This document shows, piece after piece, positions 43,953-53,207 of a stretch of 64,000 nucleotides of DNA. How positions within the stretch are numbered: position 1 is the stretch's first letter; each line of letters opens with the position of its first letter. The stretch lies in NCBI GenBank assembly GCA_036804505.1, contig DAIRSI010000002.1, forward strand, positions 1-64,000. Direction: 5' to 3'. Source of the DNA: Phocaeicola_A sp036804505 (GTDB taxonomy: Bacteria; Bacteroidota; Bacteroidia; Bacteroidales; Bacteroidaceae). The position numbers and the translations under genes were made by a program. The notes beneath the pieces are model-generated. The model saw only the letters and a list, made by a program, of their open reading frames with translations, made no database searches and was not told the origin of the DNA.

Positions 43953-45413
43953 GTGAGCGGATTCTATATCATACTGACCATTATTCTGTACTTCGGCGTC
44001 TTGTTGCTGGTGGCACGGTTCACCAACAAGAAGAAGGACAATGACGCCTTCTTCCGGGGAAACAGACAGTCGCCGTGGCCCATCGTGGCTTTCGGAATGA
44101 TAGGGGCATCGCTGTCCGGGGTGACATTCGTATCTGTGCCGGGCATGGTGAAGAACATCGACATGACCTACATGCAAATGTGCATCGGGTTCTTCTTCGG
44201 ATATCTCGTGATTGCCCATGTGCTCCTACCCTTGTACTACAAAAAGGATTTCATTTCCATCTATACGTTCCTGAAACAGCGGATAGGAAACCGCACGTAC
44301 AAGACCGGGGCGTCCTTCTTCCTGCTGTCCAAGATGGTGGGCGCAGCGGCAAGACTCTATCTGGTGTGTATCATCCTCCAGAATTTTGTGTTCGACGGTC
44401 TGCACATTCCTTTTCTGGTGAATGTGGTCGGCATCGTCATCCTCATCTGGCTGTACACACGGAAAAGCGGCATCCGCACCATCGTGTGGACGGACGGACT
44501 GCAGACGTTCTGCCTGCTGGCTGCCCTGGGACTGATACTCTACGAGGTGTGCATCAAGATGAACCTGGATTGGGGCGGACTGGTGCAAACCATCCGCGAC
44601 AGCGGTCACAGCCGGATGTTCGTATTTGATGACTGGCACACGAAGCAGAACTTCTTCAAACAGTTCTTCAGCGGCATGTTCATCACCATCGTCATGACGG
44701 GACTGGACCAGGACCAGATACAGAAAAGCCTCACGTGCAAGAATCTGCACGAAGCGCAAAAGAATATGTACTGTTACGGATTTTCCTTCATCCCGGTGAA
44801 TTTCCTGTTCCTGATATTGGGCATCCTGCTGCTTGTCATGGCTCCGCAAATCGGTATGGCCATCCCCGCCGCAGGAGATGACATCCTACCCAACTTCGCA
44901 GCCGGCGGACATCTGGGCTTTCCCGTGCTGGTGTTCTTCACCATCGGAATCATAGCGGCTGCCTTCTCTAGTGCCGACTCTGCTCTGGCCGCGCTCACCA
45001 CGAGCTTCTGCATCGATATTCTCGATGTGAAAAAGAAGGACGAAGCGCAAGCCGTGAGAACACGCAAAAGGGTGCATCTGCTCATTTCGGCGGTATTCAT
45101 CCTCTGCATTGTGCTGTTCCGCGCTCTGAACAACAAAAGCGTGATTGATGCCATCTACATCCTGGCCTCCTACACCTACGGGCCGTTGCTGGGGCTGTAT
45201 GCCTTCGGCTTGTTCACCAAAATGCGGCCGCGTGACAGCTTCGTGCCGTTCGTGGCCATAGCCTCGCCTGTGCTTTGTTACGGGATAGACTTTCTGGCCA
45301 CACGCTATGCAGGATATTCTTTCGGGTATGAACTTCTTATGTTGAACGGATTCATCACCTTTGCCGGACTGGCTTTATGTTCAACCCCATCCATAAAACG
45401 ACTTAAATTATGA
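43953..45413 (+). CDS. Sodium/solute symporter (SSS family)
   Basis: 486-residue inner-membrane transporter with about thirteen helices, cotransporting a solute with sodium. It starts at a GTG. Seen: WPIVAFGMIGASLSGVTFVSVPG in helix 2, FFLLSKMVGAAARLYLVCI, and the conserved DQDQIQKSLTCKNLHEAQK loop followed by the helix 8 region with AAAFSSADSALAALTTSFCIDI, where the paired Ser of the sodium site are present. The C-terminal tail is short. Relatives carry sugars, sialic acid or amino acids; the cargo here is unknown. It overlaps engB by 4 nt (ATGA). Confidence 0.92.
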   Translation: MSGFYIILTIILYFGVLLLVARFTNKKKDNDAFFRGNRQSPWPIVAFGMIGASLSGVTFVSVPGMVKNIDMTYMQMCIGFFFGYLVIAHVLLPLYYKKDFISIYTFLKQRIGNRTYKTGASFFLLSKMVGAAARLYLVCIILQNFVFDGLHIPFLVNVVGIVILIWLYTRKSGIRTIVWTDGLQTFCLLAALGLILYEVCIKMNLDWGGLVQTIRDSGHSRMFVFDDWHTKQNFFKQFFSGMFITIVMTGLDQDQIQKSLTCKNLHEAQKNMYCYGFSFIPVNFLFLILGILLLVMAPQIGMAIPAAGDDILPNFAAGGHLGFPVLVFFTIGIIAAAFSSADSALAALTTSFCIDILDVKKKDEAQAVRTRKRVHLLISAVFILCIVLFRALNNKSVIDAIYILASYTYGPLLGLYAFGLFTKMRPRDSFVPFVAIASPVLCYGIDFLATRYAGYSFGYELLMLNGFITFAGLALCSTPSIKRLKL

Positions 45414-46015
45414 TAACCATCCAAACGGCTGAATTTTTAATCAGTAACACGCAGGTGGAAAAATGTCCGCAGGACAATCTACCCGAATATGCCTTCATCG
45501 GACGCTCCAATGTGGGCAAGTCCAGTCTCATCAACATGCTGACCAATCATTCCAAGCTGGCCATGACATCCTCCACACCGGGAAAGACGTTGCTCATCAA
45601 CCATTTCCTCATCAACAAGCAATGGTATCTGGTGGACCTCCCGGGTTACGGATATGCCTTGAGAGGGAAAAAGATTCAGGAACAGCTGAAGAACATCATC
45701 GAAAGCTACATCCTGCAAAGAGAACAGCTCACGAATTTGTTCGTGCTGATTGACATCCGACATGAGCCGCAGAAGAACGACATGGACTTCATCCGCTGGC
45801 TGGGCGAGCACGGGATTCCGTTCTCCATCATCTTCACCAAAGCAGACAAGCTGAACTTTGCCACGGCAAGAGACAGCGTGAAAAAATACATGGATACCCT
45901 CCACGAGGAATGGGAGGAACTCCCGCCCTACTTTGTTTCTTCGGCTGAGAAGAAAACGGGCAAGGACGAAATACTCGATTACATCGACAAGATAAATAAA
46001 AGCATGAAGGAATAG
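45410..46015 (+). CDS. engB: GTP-binding ribosome assembly protein EngB (YihA/YsxC)
   Basis: 201-residue GTPase needed for assembly of the large ribosomal subunit. G1 is GRSNVGKSSLIN (about residues 27-38), G2 STPGKTLLIN, G3 DLPGYG, and G4 TKADK; SSAEKKTG is G5. Full length. The start ATG overlaps the symporter stop (ATGA), so translation is probably coupled. It converges on the ABC-F gene 12 nt later. Confidence 0.96.
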   Translation: MITIQTAEFLISNTQVEKCPQDNLPEYAFIGRSNVGKSSLINMLTNHSKLAMTSSTPGKTLLINHFLINKQWYLVDLPGYGYALRGKKIQEQLKNIIESYILQREQLTNLFVLIDIRHEPQKNDMDFIRWLGEHGIPFSIIFTKADKLNFATARDSVKKYMDTLHEEWEELPPYFVSSAEKKTGKDEILDYIDKINKSMKE

Positions 46016-46027
46016 GGCGCACAGACC

Positions 46028-47893
46028 TTATTCCAATTCGCTCAACTCGAGCCAGCGCATGGATTTCTCGTCTATGAGGTCGCCCAGCTCCGAGAATCGC
46101 TTGGACTTCTCGGTGATTTCATCCGCCGAAAGGGTTCCGCTGCACATGGCTTCTTCCAAGGCTTTCTTTTCGGCTTCCAGCTGAGGTATTTCTTTCTCCA
46201 GTGCCTCGTATTCCTGACGTTCCTTGTAACTTAGCTTGCGCTTATCATTGGTGCGGACGCGGGTATCTTTTTTTTCCATAGGCTTCACCTGTGCCTTGTC
46301 ATGCTGTGCCTTGACTTCCTTCCAATCGCGGTAATCGGTATAACTTCCCGGGAAATCACGGATATCTCCCTCACCATTGAACACCAGCAGGTGATCCACT
46401 ACCTTGTCCATGAAGTAGCGGTCGTGTGAAACGACCATGAGGCAACCCTTGAAGCCGGTGAGGTATTCCTCCAACGTCTGCAGGGTGACAATATCCAAAT
46501 CGTTCGTCGGCTCGTCTAGAACCAGGAAATTAGGATTCCGCATCAGCACGGTACAGAGGTAAAGACGACGCTTTTCACCTCCACTCAGCTTGTACACATA
46601 GGAGAACTGTTTCTCCGGGGAGAACAGGAAGTATTGAAGGAACTGCGAGGCGGTAAGCCGACTGCCGTTGCCCAGGTCTATGACTTCGGCAATGTCGCGC
46701 ACCACATCAATGACCTTCATCTGTTCGTCGAACTGCAACCCCTCCTGAGAGTAATAACCGAAGCGCACCGTCTCGCCTACATCCACCGTGCCGCTATCGG
46801 GCTGGACCAGCCCCAGCAGAATCTTGATGAAGGTGGATTTGCCCGTTCCATTGTTGCCTATGATACCCATCTTCTCGTAGCGGGAGAAGATGTAGGAGAA
46901 ATCGTCCAGAATCTTTTTCTTGCCGAAACTCTTGAACAGATGGTCGGCTTCGAAAATCTTGGAACCGATGTAGGTGGCCTTCATATTCAGCTTCACCTCT
47001 TCATCGGAGAAACGCCTCTTTGCCACCTTTTCCAGTTCGTAGAAAGCCTCTTCACGGTAACGGGCCTTATGGCCGCGGGCCTGAGGCATGCGTCTCATCC
47101 AGTCCAGTTCGGTACGGTAAAGGTTGTTGGCACGAGCCACCTCGGCATTGGCTGCATCCATCCGCTCCTGACGCTTTTCGAGGTAATAACTGTAGTTACC
47201 GCTATATTTGTATATCTGCAGATTATCTATTTCGATGATGGAGGAACACACACGGTCCAGGAAATAGCGGTCATGGGTCACCATAAGCAGACTGAGCGTG
47301 CTGCGGTGAAGATACTCTTCCAGCCATTCGGTCATGTCGAGATCGAGATGGTTGGTAGGCTCGTCCAGAATGATGAGATCGGGCTCCAGAATAAGCACAT
47401 TGGCAAGTGCCACCCGTTTGAGCTGTCCGCCCGACAAATGACCTATCTTCTGATTGAAATCACGGATGTGGAGTTCGGAAAGAATCTGCTTGGCCTTCTG
47501 CTCGTAGTCCCAGGCCTTGGCATGGTCCATACGGTCCAGAATCTCCATCATGCCGGGATTACCTTCTGTCTGCATGCACTGCTCGTACTCCTGAATGAGG
47601 TCGGTAGTGGCATTACCCTGATAGAAGCATGCCTGCATCACGGTAAGTTCCTCGGGATAGGAAGGACTCTGCTCCAGATACCCCACACGGATTCCGTTGC
47701 GGAAGACGATACGTCCTTCGTCATATCCCTCCTTGCCGGTAAGGATATTCAGCAGAGTGGTTTTTCCCGAACCGTTCTTGGCAATGAGCCCTACACGCTC
47801 TCCTTCGGCAATGCCGAAAGAGATATTCTCGAACAATACCAAATCACCGAACGACTTGGTGAGTCCGTCCACTTGAAGATACGGATTTGCCAT
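46028..47893 (-). CDS. ABC-F ATPase (Uup/EttA-like)
   Basis: 621-residue soluble tandem ABC protein without membrane domains, of the ribosome-associated ABC-F group. First ATPase: Walker A AKNGSGKTTLLN, signature LSGGQLKRVALA, Walker B LIILDEPTNHLDLD. Second: GNNGTGKSTFIK, LSGGEKRRLYL, FLVLDEPTNDLD. A linker rich in charged residues joins them (RMPQARGHKARYREEAFYELEK), and a C-terminal coiled coil follows (KKALEEAMCSGTLSADEI). The length and C-terminal coiled coil fit Uup-like DNA- or ribosome-binding members. Its start shares one base with the stop of the DUF3805 gene. Confidence 0.93.
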   Translation of the reverse strand: MANPYLQVDGLTKSFGDLVLFENISFGIAEGERVGLIAKNGSGKTTLLNILTGKEGYDEGRIVFRNGIRVGYLEQSPSYPEELTVMQACFYQGNATTDLIQEYEQCMQTEGNPGMMEILDRMDHAKAWDYEQKAKQILSELHIRDFNQKIGHLSGGQLKRVALANVLILEPDLIILDEPTNHLDLDMTEWLEEYLHRSTLSLLMVTHDRYFLDRVCSSIIEIDNLQIYKYSGNYSYYLEKRQERMDAANAEVARANNLYRTELDWMRRMPQARGHKARYREEAFYELEKVAKRRFSDEEVKLNMKATYIGSKIFEADHLFKSFGKKKILDDFSYIFSRYEKMGIIGNNGTGKSTFIKILLGLVQPDSGTVDVGETVRFGYYSQEGLQFDEQMKVIDVVRDIAEVIDLGNGSRLTASQFLQYFLFSPEKQFSYVYKLSGGEKRRLYLCTVLMRNPNFLVLDEPTNDLDIVTLQTLEEYLTGFKGCLMVVSHDRYFMDKVVDHLLVFNGEGDIRDFPGSYTDYRDWKEVKAQHDKAQVKPMEKKDTRVRTNDKRKLSYKERQEYEALEKEIPQLEAEKKALEEAMCSGTLSADEITEKSKRFSELGDLIDEKSMRWLELSELE

Positions 47894-48717
47894 TACAATA
47901 CTTTTTCTACTTCGTTACGTATGCGTTCGAATTCCTGCTGCAGATTGCATTTCTCGCCGGCTTGCACCTTCTTCCAAAGGAAATCGGAATGAACCATCAC
48001 CTTGGTGTCTCCGAAGCGAAGGGCTGGGAATTCGTTCTTTCCGTCGACAACGGTCACCCACTCCATGCCATCCATCTCGTTCACCAGGATGGTTCCGAAA
48101 GCAATGCCGAAGGAAATCCAGCTTTCCATTCTGTCGGTATTGAATTCACCGCCGTCAATTGTTTTCTGCAAGGAGGCAATGTCTTCCTTGGAGGAAGTGA
48201 AATCCTTCTTCAGTTTCTTTTTGATAGTGGAAACAGCCCAGTCATAAGACTCGTTCACCTGATTTATTTCGAGGACACGGATAGGGATAACTTCCTTAGG
48301 CTGCCGACCGTCATCCGGACGAATGACCAGCGATGCAATGACCGCTTCAGCCCACCCTTTGCTGCCTCCCGCCTTGACGGTAAAGCTGCACTCAATGGAT
48401 ACATTGCCTTTACCCGTAATCCAAAAATGTGAATCATAGCTTTCTCCTTTTTCAAGAAAACTTTCCTTGCTGTATATGCACTTCCAGTCACCGACGGTCA
48501 CCTGTGAAGGTGCAGGATTGGAGCGCAATTCATCGGCCATGCAGCTCTCCGCATAGTTTGCCGATGAATCCTTGAAGGCGGAAATCCGAAAATTCCCGTC
48601 CCACTTTTCAGGGTTATAGAACAGGAAGCTTCCTTCCTCGTCCTCAAACTCGTTACATTGGCAAGGATATTCCAATGAGAACCATCCTCCCGGAGATATA
48701 TATTTCTTTGTTTCCAT
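47893..48717 (-). CDS. DUF3805/DUF3806 family protein
   Basis: 274-residue cytoplasmic protein of two parts. The first, ISPGGWFSLEYPCQCNEFEDEEGSFLFYNPEKWDGNFRISAF, matches the DUF3805 type. The second (about residues 165-274; ESWISFGIAFGTILVNEMDGMEWVTV and RFGDTKVMVHSDFL) matches DUF3806. Function unknown. Neither domain shows catalytic residues that I recognise. It sits between the transglutaminase-like gene (12 nt upstream) and the ABC-F gene (1-base overlap), so the three genes form one operon. Confidence 0.8.
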   Translation of the reverse strand: METKKYISPGGWFSLEYPCQCNEFEDEEGSFLFYNPEKWDGNFRISAFKDSSANYAESCMADELRSNPAPSQVTVGDWKCIYSKESFLEKGESYDSHFWITGKGNVSIECSFTVKAGGSKGWAEAVIASLVIRPDDGRQPKEVIPIRVLEINQVNESYDWAVSTIKKKLKKDFTSSKEDIASLQKTIDGGEFNTDRMESWISFGIAFGTILVNEMDGMEWVTVVDGKNEFPALRFGDTKVMVHSDFLWKKVQAGEKCNLQQEFERIRNEVEKVL

Positions 48718-48729
48718 ACCTATAAGTAT

Positions 48730-49929
48730 TTATTTGCCAATCGGCTGAATATTTCTTCTTAACGCATTGTCCACTTCGATGAACATATAGCCGGCATCAC
48801 TGTTCTTGCGCCGGTTGAGTTCCGAAGCATACTTCTCATAGTTCCTGCGGGCATACTCGCGTGACTTCTCGAAGGTGAACAGGGATACTTCCTTCTGAGT
48901 CTTTCCGGCCACCGTGGAATCCAGCTTTTCCTCGGGAAAGAAATCATCCAGATCCACATCACCTATCATGGTGGTTTCCAGAAAATCGATTTTCTTTTTA
49001 TCCCTGTCCAGATAATAACCCACGAACATGTGTCCGGGGACACGCACCAGCACCGGCACCAAATTAATGGCCTTAAGCATGGAGGCAAACAAGACACTGC
49101 CATCCACACAATTGATTTGCGAAGCTTTCAGTGCATCCTCGATGGTCCTTACCCTTTGGGCATACACCATATTGGATGACAGGCTGCTGTTCGAGATGGA
49201 ACTGTATTTGAAATTTCGCTTCTGCAGGACGTACCAAAGGGCATAGACCTGGTCTTCCACTTGTTTCTCTGTGCGCTGATAACCTACGAAACGACGTACC
49301 AGACGGGCATTGAGAGCTTCGCGCAGTAGTTGGTCTATCATCGGATTGTCCTCATTGACATATGCTCCGAAGAAAACACTCGTACCGTGATAGCGCATCT
49401 GCTCGTCGCGATATCCCAGAGGACATTCATTGATACTCCTCATGGAAAAAGTTTTCACCTGAGGCGATAGTTCCTTATTGTTCAGCATCACCTTGACCGA
49501 TACACTCACTGGCTGGGCCTGTGCATTGTTTCGCAGCACATCGTAATTCCAAACGATATCCGGATAAATCAGATACTCCGTATTAGCCTTTTCCAAAACG
49601 AAATCGGAAAAGGACTCCTTAAAGAAAGGAGTCTCGCCCACATCAATCATGACATGGCTCTTGGCCACCGTGGATTTGATTTTCAGGGCAATGCACGACA
49701 ATGGCCGGCCCAAATAAGGCCCGTTGGGCTCAATGTAGGTTGCACCGGTAGCAGCGGTAGACAATATGACGGACGGGAAAATATTCCCTCCCAGCTCATT
49801 CTTTATTTCAAAATCCGCCCTGAACTGATTCCGGACAAACCATGCCAGAAACCCTACAAGGAAAACAAACAACAAGACAATCGTTGAAAGTTTCCATCGG
49901 TCCATTTCTTTTATATTAATCTTCTTCAT
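48730..49929 (-). CDS. Membrane-anchored transglutaminase-like protein
   Basis: 399 residues with one N-terminal transmembrane helix (LSTIVLLFVFLVGFLAWFV) and a large extracytoplasmic part. A beta-rich region (about residues 40-180) precedes a transglutaminase-like core. The probable catalytic Cys is in SQINCVDGSVLFASML, the His in RVPGHMFVGYYL and an acidic residue in DFLETTMIG, the right order for the papain-like transglutaminase fold. Substrate unknown; related proteins act as proteases or on cell envelope. Divergent from rho. Confidence 0.75.
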   Translation of the reverse strand: MKKINIKEMDRWKLSTIVLLFVFLVGFLAWFVRNQFRADFEIKNELGGNIFPSVILSTAATGATYIEPNGPYLGRPLSCIALKIKSTVAKSHVMIDVGETPFFKESFSDFVLEKANTEYLIYPDIVWNYDVLRNNAQAQPVSVSVKVMLNNKELSPQVKTFSMRSINECPLGYRDEQMRYHGTSVFFGAYVNEDNPMIDQLLREALNARLVRRFVGYQRTEKQVEDQVYALWYVLQKRNFKYSSISNSSLSSNMVYAQRVRTIEDALKASQINCVDGSVLFASMLKAINLVPVLVRVPGHMFVGYYLDRDKKKIDFLETTMIGDVDLDDFFPEEKLDSTVAGKTQKEVSLFTFEKSREYARRNYEKYASELNRRKNSDAGYMFIEVDNALRRNIQPIGK

Positions 49930-50036
49930 AATTCAAAAATCGCGCTAAATTAAGCATTTTCCCATTAAGAGGACAGTGCTTTAATGGAAAAAATAAAAAA
50001 AAACTCATAAAATATGGCAGAATAGAAAATATTCAT

Positions 50037-50044
50037 TACTTTTG
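50037..50044 (+). promoter_or_regulatory. Promoter -7 box of rho
   Basis: TACTTTTG matches the consensus 140 nt before the rho start. It implies a 5' leader of about 130 nt, long enough for autoregulation, with no strong Shine-Dalgarno before the ATG. Confidence 0.6.
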
Positions 50045-50184
50045 CATCGTTTAAAAACCAAGCGTGCCCACTGCTACAATGTGTGCAAAATTCAAAAAAA
50101 TATTTATCAAATAACGTTTCCCCTATTTCACCAGTAGAACTTATATTTTCAAACCAAATAACAAAGGGGATATAAATTTTTTGT

Positions 50185-52212
50185 ATGTATAACATAATTC
50201 AATTAAATGCAAAGGAATTGCCCGAGTTGCAATCCATTGCCAAACAAATGGGTCTAACCAAAGTCGAATCTTACCAGAAAACAGACTTAGTATATAAAAT
50301 ACTGGATGAGCAGGCTATAGCTACCGCCAACAAAAAGACAATAGAGGCAGCCGAAGCTCCAGCACCGAAAAAACGTAGCCGCATAGTCGGTTCCAAAGTA
50401 TACACAGCTGACAAAGATAAAGTGGGGAAACCTGCCAATCCAGAAGCAGCTCCAAAAGCACCGGAGAAGAAAATCAATCCTGCCCCGTCATTATTCCCGA
50501 AAGAAATAGATTCCGTAGTCAAAGCAGAACCGGCACCGCAAGCTGCAGAAGTAAAGGCGGAACAGACTTCGAAAGCGGAACCCAAGCAGAAAATCGAGTC
50601 CAAGAAGGAAATCGAGACAAAGAAGGAAAAGACCGAGACAAAGACTGCCGCTGCCAAAGAAACCAAAAAGGAAGAAAAAGACGCTACGGCAAAGAAAAAA
50701 ACCAAAAAGCCCAAAAAAGCTGAGGAGAAGAAAGAAACCGTAGCCGAAGCAAAAGTTGCTGAAAAGCCTGCAGAAAAGAAAGCCGAACAAGCAAAGCCGG
50801 TAAATGAGAAACCTGCTGAGGAAAAGAAAAAGGAAGAAGTTCCATTGGATGTGACAGACGAATTCATCCCTATTGAGGATCTACCCGACAGCGAAAATGT
50901 TGAAATACCTTCGGAACTGCTTACAAAATTCGAACAAACAAAAGCAGAAATGCCTGTACCGGCTCCTGCACCGGAAGAGAAACGGAAGAACGAACTTCCT
51001 CCTTTCAGAAGACAACAAGAAGCAGTGAGAGAACAAGCAAGTCCTGCATTCATGCCGGAACGCAAGCCTATAGAAAGAGAGAAACCATACGATTTCGACA
51101 ACATCCTTACCGGAATAGGCGTTCTGGAAATCCTCCCCGACAACTACGGATTCCTCCGTTCTGCAGATTACAACTACCTTTCATCTCCAGATGACATCTA
51201 CGTTTCACAGTCACAAATAAAGCTGTTCGGCCTGAAGACCGGCGATGTAGTGGAAGGAGCCATCCGTCCGCCGAAAGAAGGAGAAAAATATTTCCCTCTC
51301 ATCAAGGTCTCAAAGATAAATGGAAAAGATCCCGCAGTGGTTCGCGACAGAGTACCGTTCGAACATCTCACTCCGCTTTTCCCCGATGAGAAATTCACCC
51401 TTTGCAAAGGTTACGGAGATGATCTCTCTGTGAGAGTGGTGGACCTCTTCTCGCCTATCGGTAAAGGACAGCGTGCCTTGATTGTGGCTCAGCCAAAGAC
51501 AGGAAAGACCATCCTGATGAAAAATATTGCCAATGCCATAGCAGCCAACCATCCCGAAGTGTACATGATCATGCTTCTCATTGACGAACGTCCTGAGGAA
51601 GTAACAGACATGGCAAGAAGCGTGAACGCTGAAGTCATAGCCTCTACCTTCGACGAACCGGCGGAACGCCACGTGAAGATTGCAGGCATCGTACTGGAAA
51701 AGGCAAAGCGCATGGTGGAATGCGGACATGACGTGGTCATTTTCCTCGACTCCATCACCCGTCTGGCCCGCGCCTACAACACAGTGTCACCGGCATCCGG
51801 AAAGGTTCTCTCGGGCGGTGTGGACGCCAATGCCCTGCAGAAGCCGAAACGTTTCTTCGGAGCTGCACGTAACATAGAGAACGGAGGTTCACTCACCATC
51901 ATCTCCACAGCCCTCATAGACACCGGTTCCAAAATGGACGAAGTCATCTTCGAAGAGTTCAAGGGTACGGGTAACATGGAATTGCAACTCGACCGCAACC
52001 TGTCCAACAAGCGTATATTCCCGGCTGTAAACATCATTGCTTCCAGCACACGCCGTGACGACCTGCTTCTCGACAAGCAGACTCTGGACCGTATGTGGGT
52101 GCTCCGCAACTATCTGGGCGACATGAACCCGATAGAAGCCATGAACGATATCAAAGGCAAGATGGAAAAGACAAGAAACAACGAAGAATTCCTGATGAGC
52201 ATGAATTCATAA
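50185..52212 (+). CDS. rho: Transcription termination factor Rho with long disordered insert
   Basis: 675 residues, about 250 more than E. coli Rho. The N-terminal helical subdomain (ELPELQSIAKQMGLTKVES) is followed by an insert of about 250 residues (about 48-300) made mostly of Lys, Glu, Ala and Pro. Next come the cold-shock-like RNA-binding domain (GVLEILPDNYGFLRS, about 313-327; SQIKLFGLKTGDVVEG) and the ATPase. The Walker A is AQPKTGKTILMK, Walker B DVVIFLDSITRLARAYN, and the Q and R loops are in SGGVDANALQKPKRFFGAARN. Such inserts are a known trait of Bacteroides Rho and drive condensate formation in B. thetaiotaomicron. Essential for termination and probably self-regulated. Confidence 0.97.
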   Translation: MYNIIQLNAKELPELQSIAKQMGLTKVESYQKTDLVYKILDEQAIATANKKTIEAAEAPAPKKRSRIVGSKVYTADKDKVGKPANPEAAPKAPEKKINPAPSLFPKEIDSVVKAEPAPQAAEVKAEQTSKAEPKQKIESKKEIETKKEKTETKTAAAKETKKEEKDATAKKKTKKPKKAEEKKETVAEAKVAEKPAEKKAEQAKPVNEKPAEEKKKEEVPLDVTDEFIPIEDLPDSENVEIPSELLTKFEQTKAEMPVPAPAPEEKRKNELPPFRRQQEAVREQASPAFMPERKPIEREKPYDFDNILTGIGVLEILPDNYGFLRSADYNYLSSPDDIYVSQSQIKLFGLKTGDVVEGAIRPPKEGEKYFPLIKVSKINGKDPAVVRDRVPFEHLTPLFPDEKFTLCKGYGDDLSVRVVDLFSPIGKGQRALIVAQPKTGKTILMKNIANAIAANHPEVYMIMLLIDERPEEVTDMARSVNAEVIASTFDEPAERHVKIAGIVLEKAKRMVECGHDVVIFLDSITRLARAYNTVSPASGKVLSGGVDANALQKPKRFFGAARNIENGGSLTIISTALIDTGSKMDEVIFEEFKGTGNMELQLDRNLSNKRIFPAVNIIASSTRRDDLLLDKQTLDRMWVLRNYLGDMNPIEAMNDIKGKMEKTRNNEEFLMSMNS

Positions 52213-52223
52213 ACAAAATAATT

Positions 52224-53063
52224 ATGTCTGACTTACATTTTCTTAGAAAAAGGCTGATAGCAGTCTTTGCCTTCATCCTCTGCACGACAATGATGTATGC
52301 ACAGGGAGAGGTTTCCATCCAACACCCTTGGTATGGCAAGAAAGTAGGTTACATCGGCGATTCCATTACCGACCCCAACTGCTACGGAAACAATATCAAG
52401 AAGTACTGGGACTTTCTGCATGACTGGCTGGACATCACTCCGTACGTGTACGGAATCAGCGGCAGGCAGTGGAACGATGTTCCCCGGCAAGCCGACCAGC
52501 TGAAGAAAGAGCACGGCAATGACGTGGACGCAATCCTCGTATTCATGGGTACCAATGATTACAACCACGGCATCCCTATCGGGGAATGGTTCACCGAGAA
52601 AAAAGAAAAGGTGATGGCAGCCCAGGAAGGAAAAATGCGCGAGGAGGTCACCCGTAAAAGACGGCAACCCATCATGACGACAGAGACCTACAGAGGCCGC
52701 ATCAATATGGGCATAAGCCATCTGAAACAAATATTTCCCGACAAGCAGATTATTCTGCTGACTCCGCTACACCGCTCTCTGGCCGACTTCGGCGACAAGA
52801 ACCTGCAGCCCGACGAGAGTTATCAGAACAGCTGCGGCGAGTACATCGATGCCTACGTGAATGCCATCAAAGAGGCAGGCAATCTTTGGGGAATTCCTGT
52901 GATTGATTTCAACTCCGTCACCGGAATGAATCCTATGATTGAAGAACAGCTCATGTACTTCTACAGCAAGAAGACAGACCATCTGCACCCCAATACGACC
53001 GGTCAGATAAGAATGGCCCGCACACTGATGTATCAGCTGCTTGCCTATCCCGTGAAGTTCTGA
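52224..53063 (+). CDS. SGNH/GDSL hydrolase, exported
   Basis: 279 residues starting at MSDLHFLRKRLIAVFAF; a longer frame upstream lies inside rho and is rejected. A signal peptide (to MMYAQ) precedes the SGNH domain. Block I has the nucleophile Ser in YIGDSITDPNCYG, block III the Asn in FMGTNDYNHG, and block V the Asp-His pair in KTDHLHPN. Full length. Family members are esterases or acetylxylan/rhamnogalacturonan deacetylases; with the secretion signal it could act on the glycans degraded by the loci in this window, but no adjacent gene supports that. Confidence 0.87.
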   Translation: MSDLHFLRKRLIAVFAFILCTTMMYAQGEVSIQHPWYGKKVGYIGDSITDPNCYGNNIKKYWDFLHDWLDITPYVYGISGRQWNDVPRQADQLKKEHGNDVDAILVFMGTNDYNHGIPIGEWFTEKKEKVMAAQEGKMREEVTRKRRQPIMTTETYRGRINMGISHLKQIFPDKQIILLTPLHRSLADFGDKNLQPDESYQNSCGEYIDAYVNAIKEAGNLWGIPVIDFNSVTGMNPMIEEQLMYFYSKKTDHLHPNTTGQIRMARTLMYQLLAYPVKF

Positions 53064-53080
53064 CGCACAAGAGGGAACCA

Positions 53081-53141
53081 TAAAATATCATAGATATCCG
53101 TGCAAAATAAACTATCTTATGCGGATATCTATGATATTTTA
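53081..53141. repeat. Perfect 20-bp inverted repeat between converging genes
   Basis: TAAAATATCATAGATATCCG (53081-53100) is mirrored exactly by CGGATATCTATGATATTTTA (53122-53141) with a 21-nt loop. It sits between the SGNH stop (18 nt upstream) and the AraC stop, so the simplest role is a bidirectional terminator or mRNA 3' stabiliser. The loop is larger than usual. Confidence 0.7.
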
Positions 53142-53207
53142 CTATAATCTCGTATTTTTTATTATTCTGACACCAATTGCAAATAATAACTCGACACCCA
53201 CTGCCCT

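Noticed and set aside
46634..47992. A 452-codon plus-strand frame opposite the ABC-F gene
   Set aside because: Long shadow of a highly conserved ABC-F gene; composition is not protein-like.
50271..51143. A 290-codon minus-strand frame opposite the Rho insert
   Set aside because: The Ser/Phe-rich product is the complement of the Lys/Glu/Ala-rich insert and is a shadow.
52095..52223. An upstream extension of the SGNH hydrolase
   Set aside because: It overlaps rho in another frame and lacks a signal peptide; the start at 52224 gives one.
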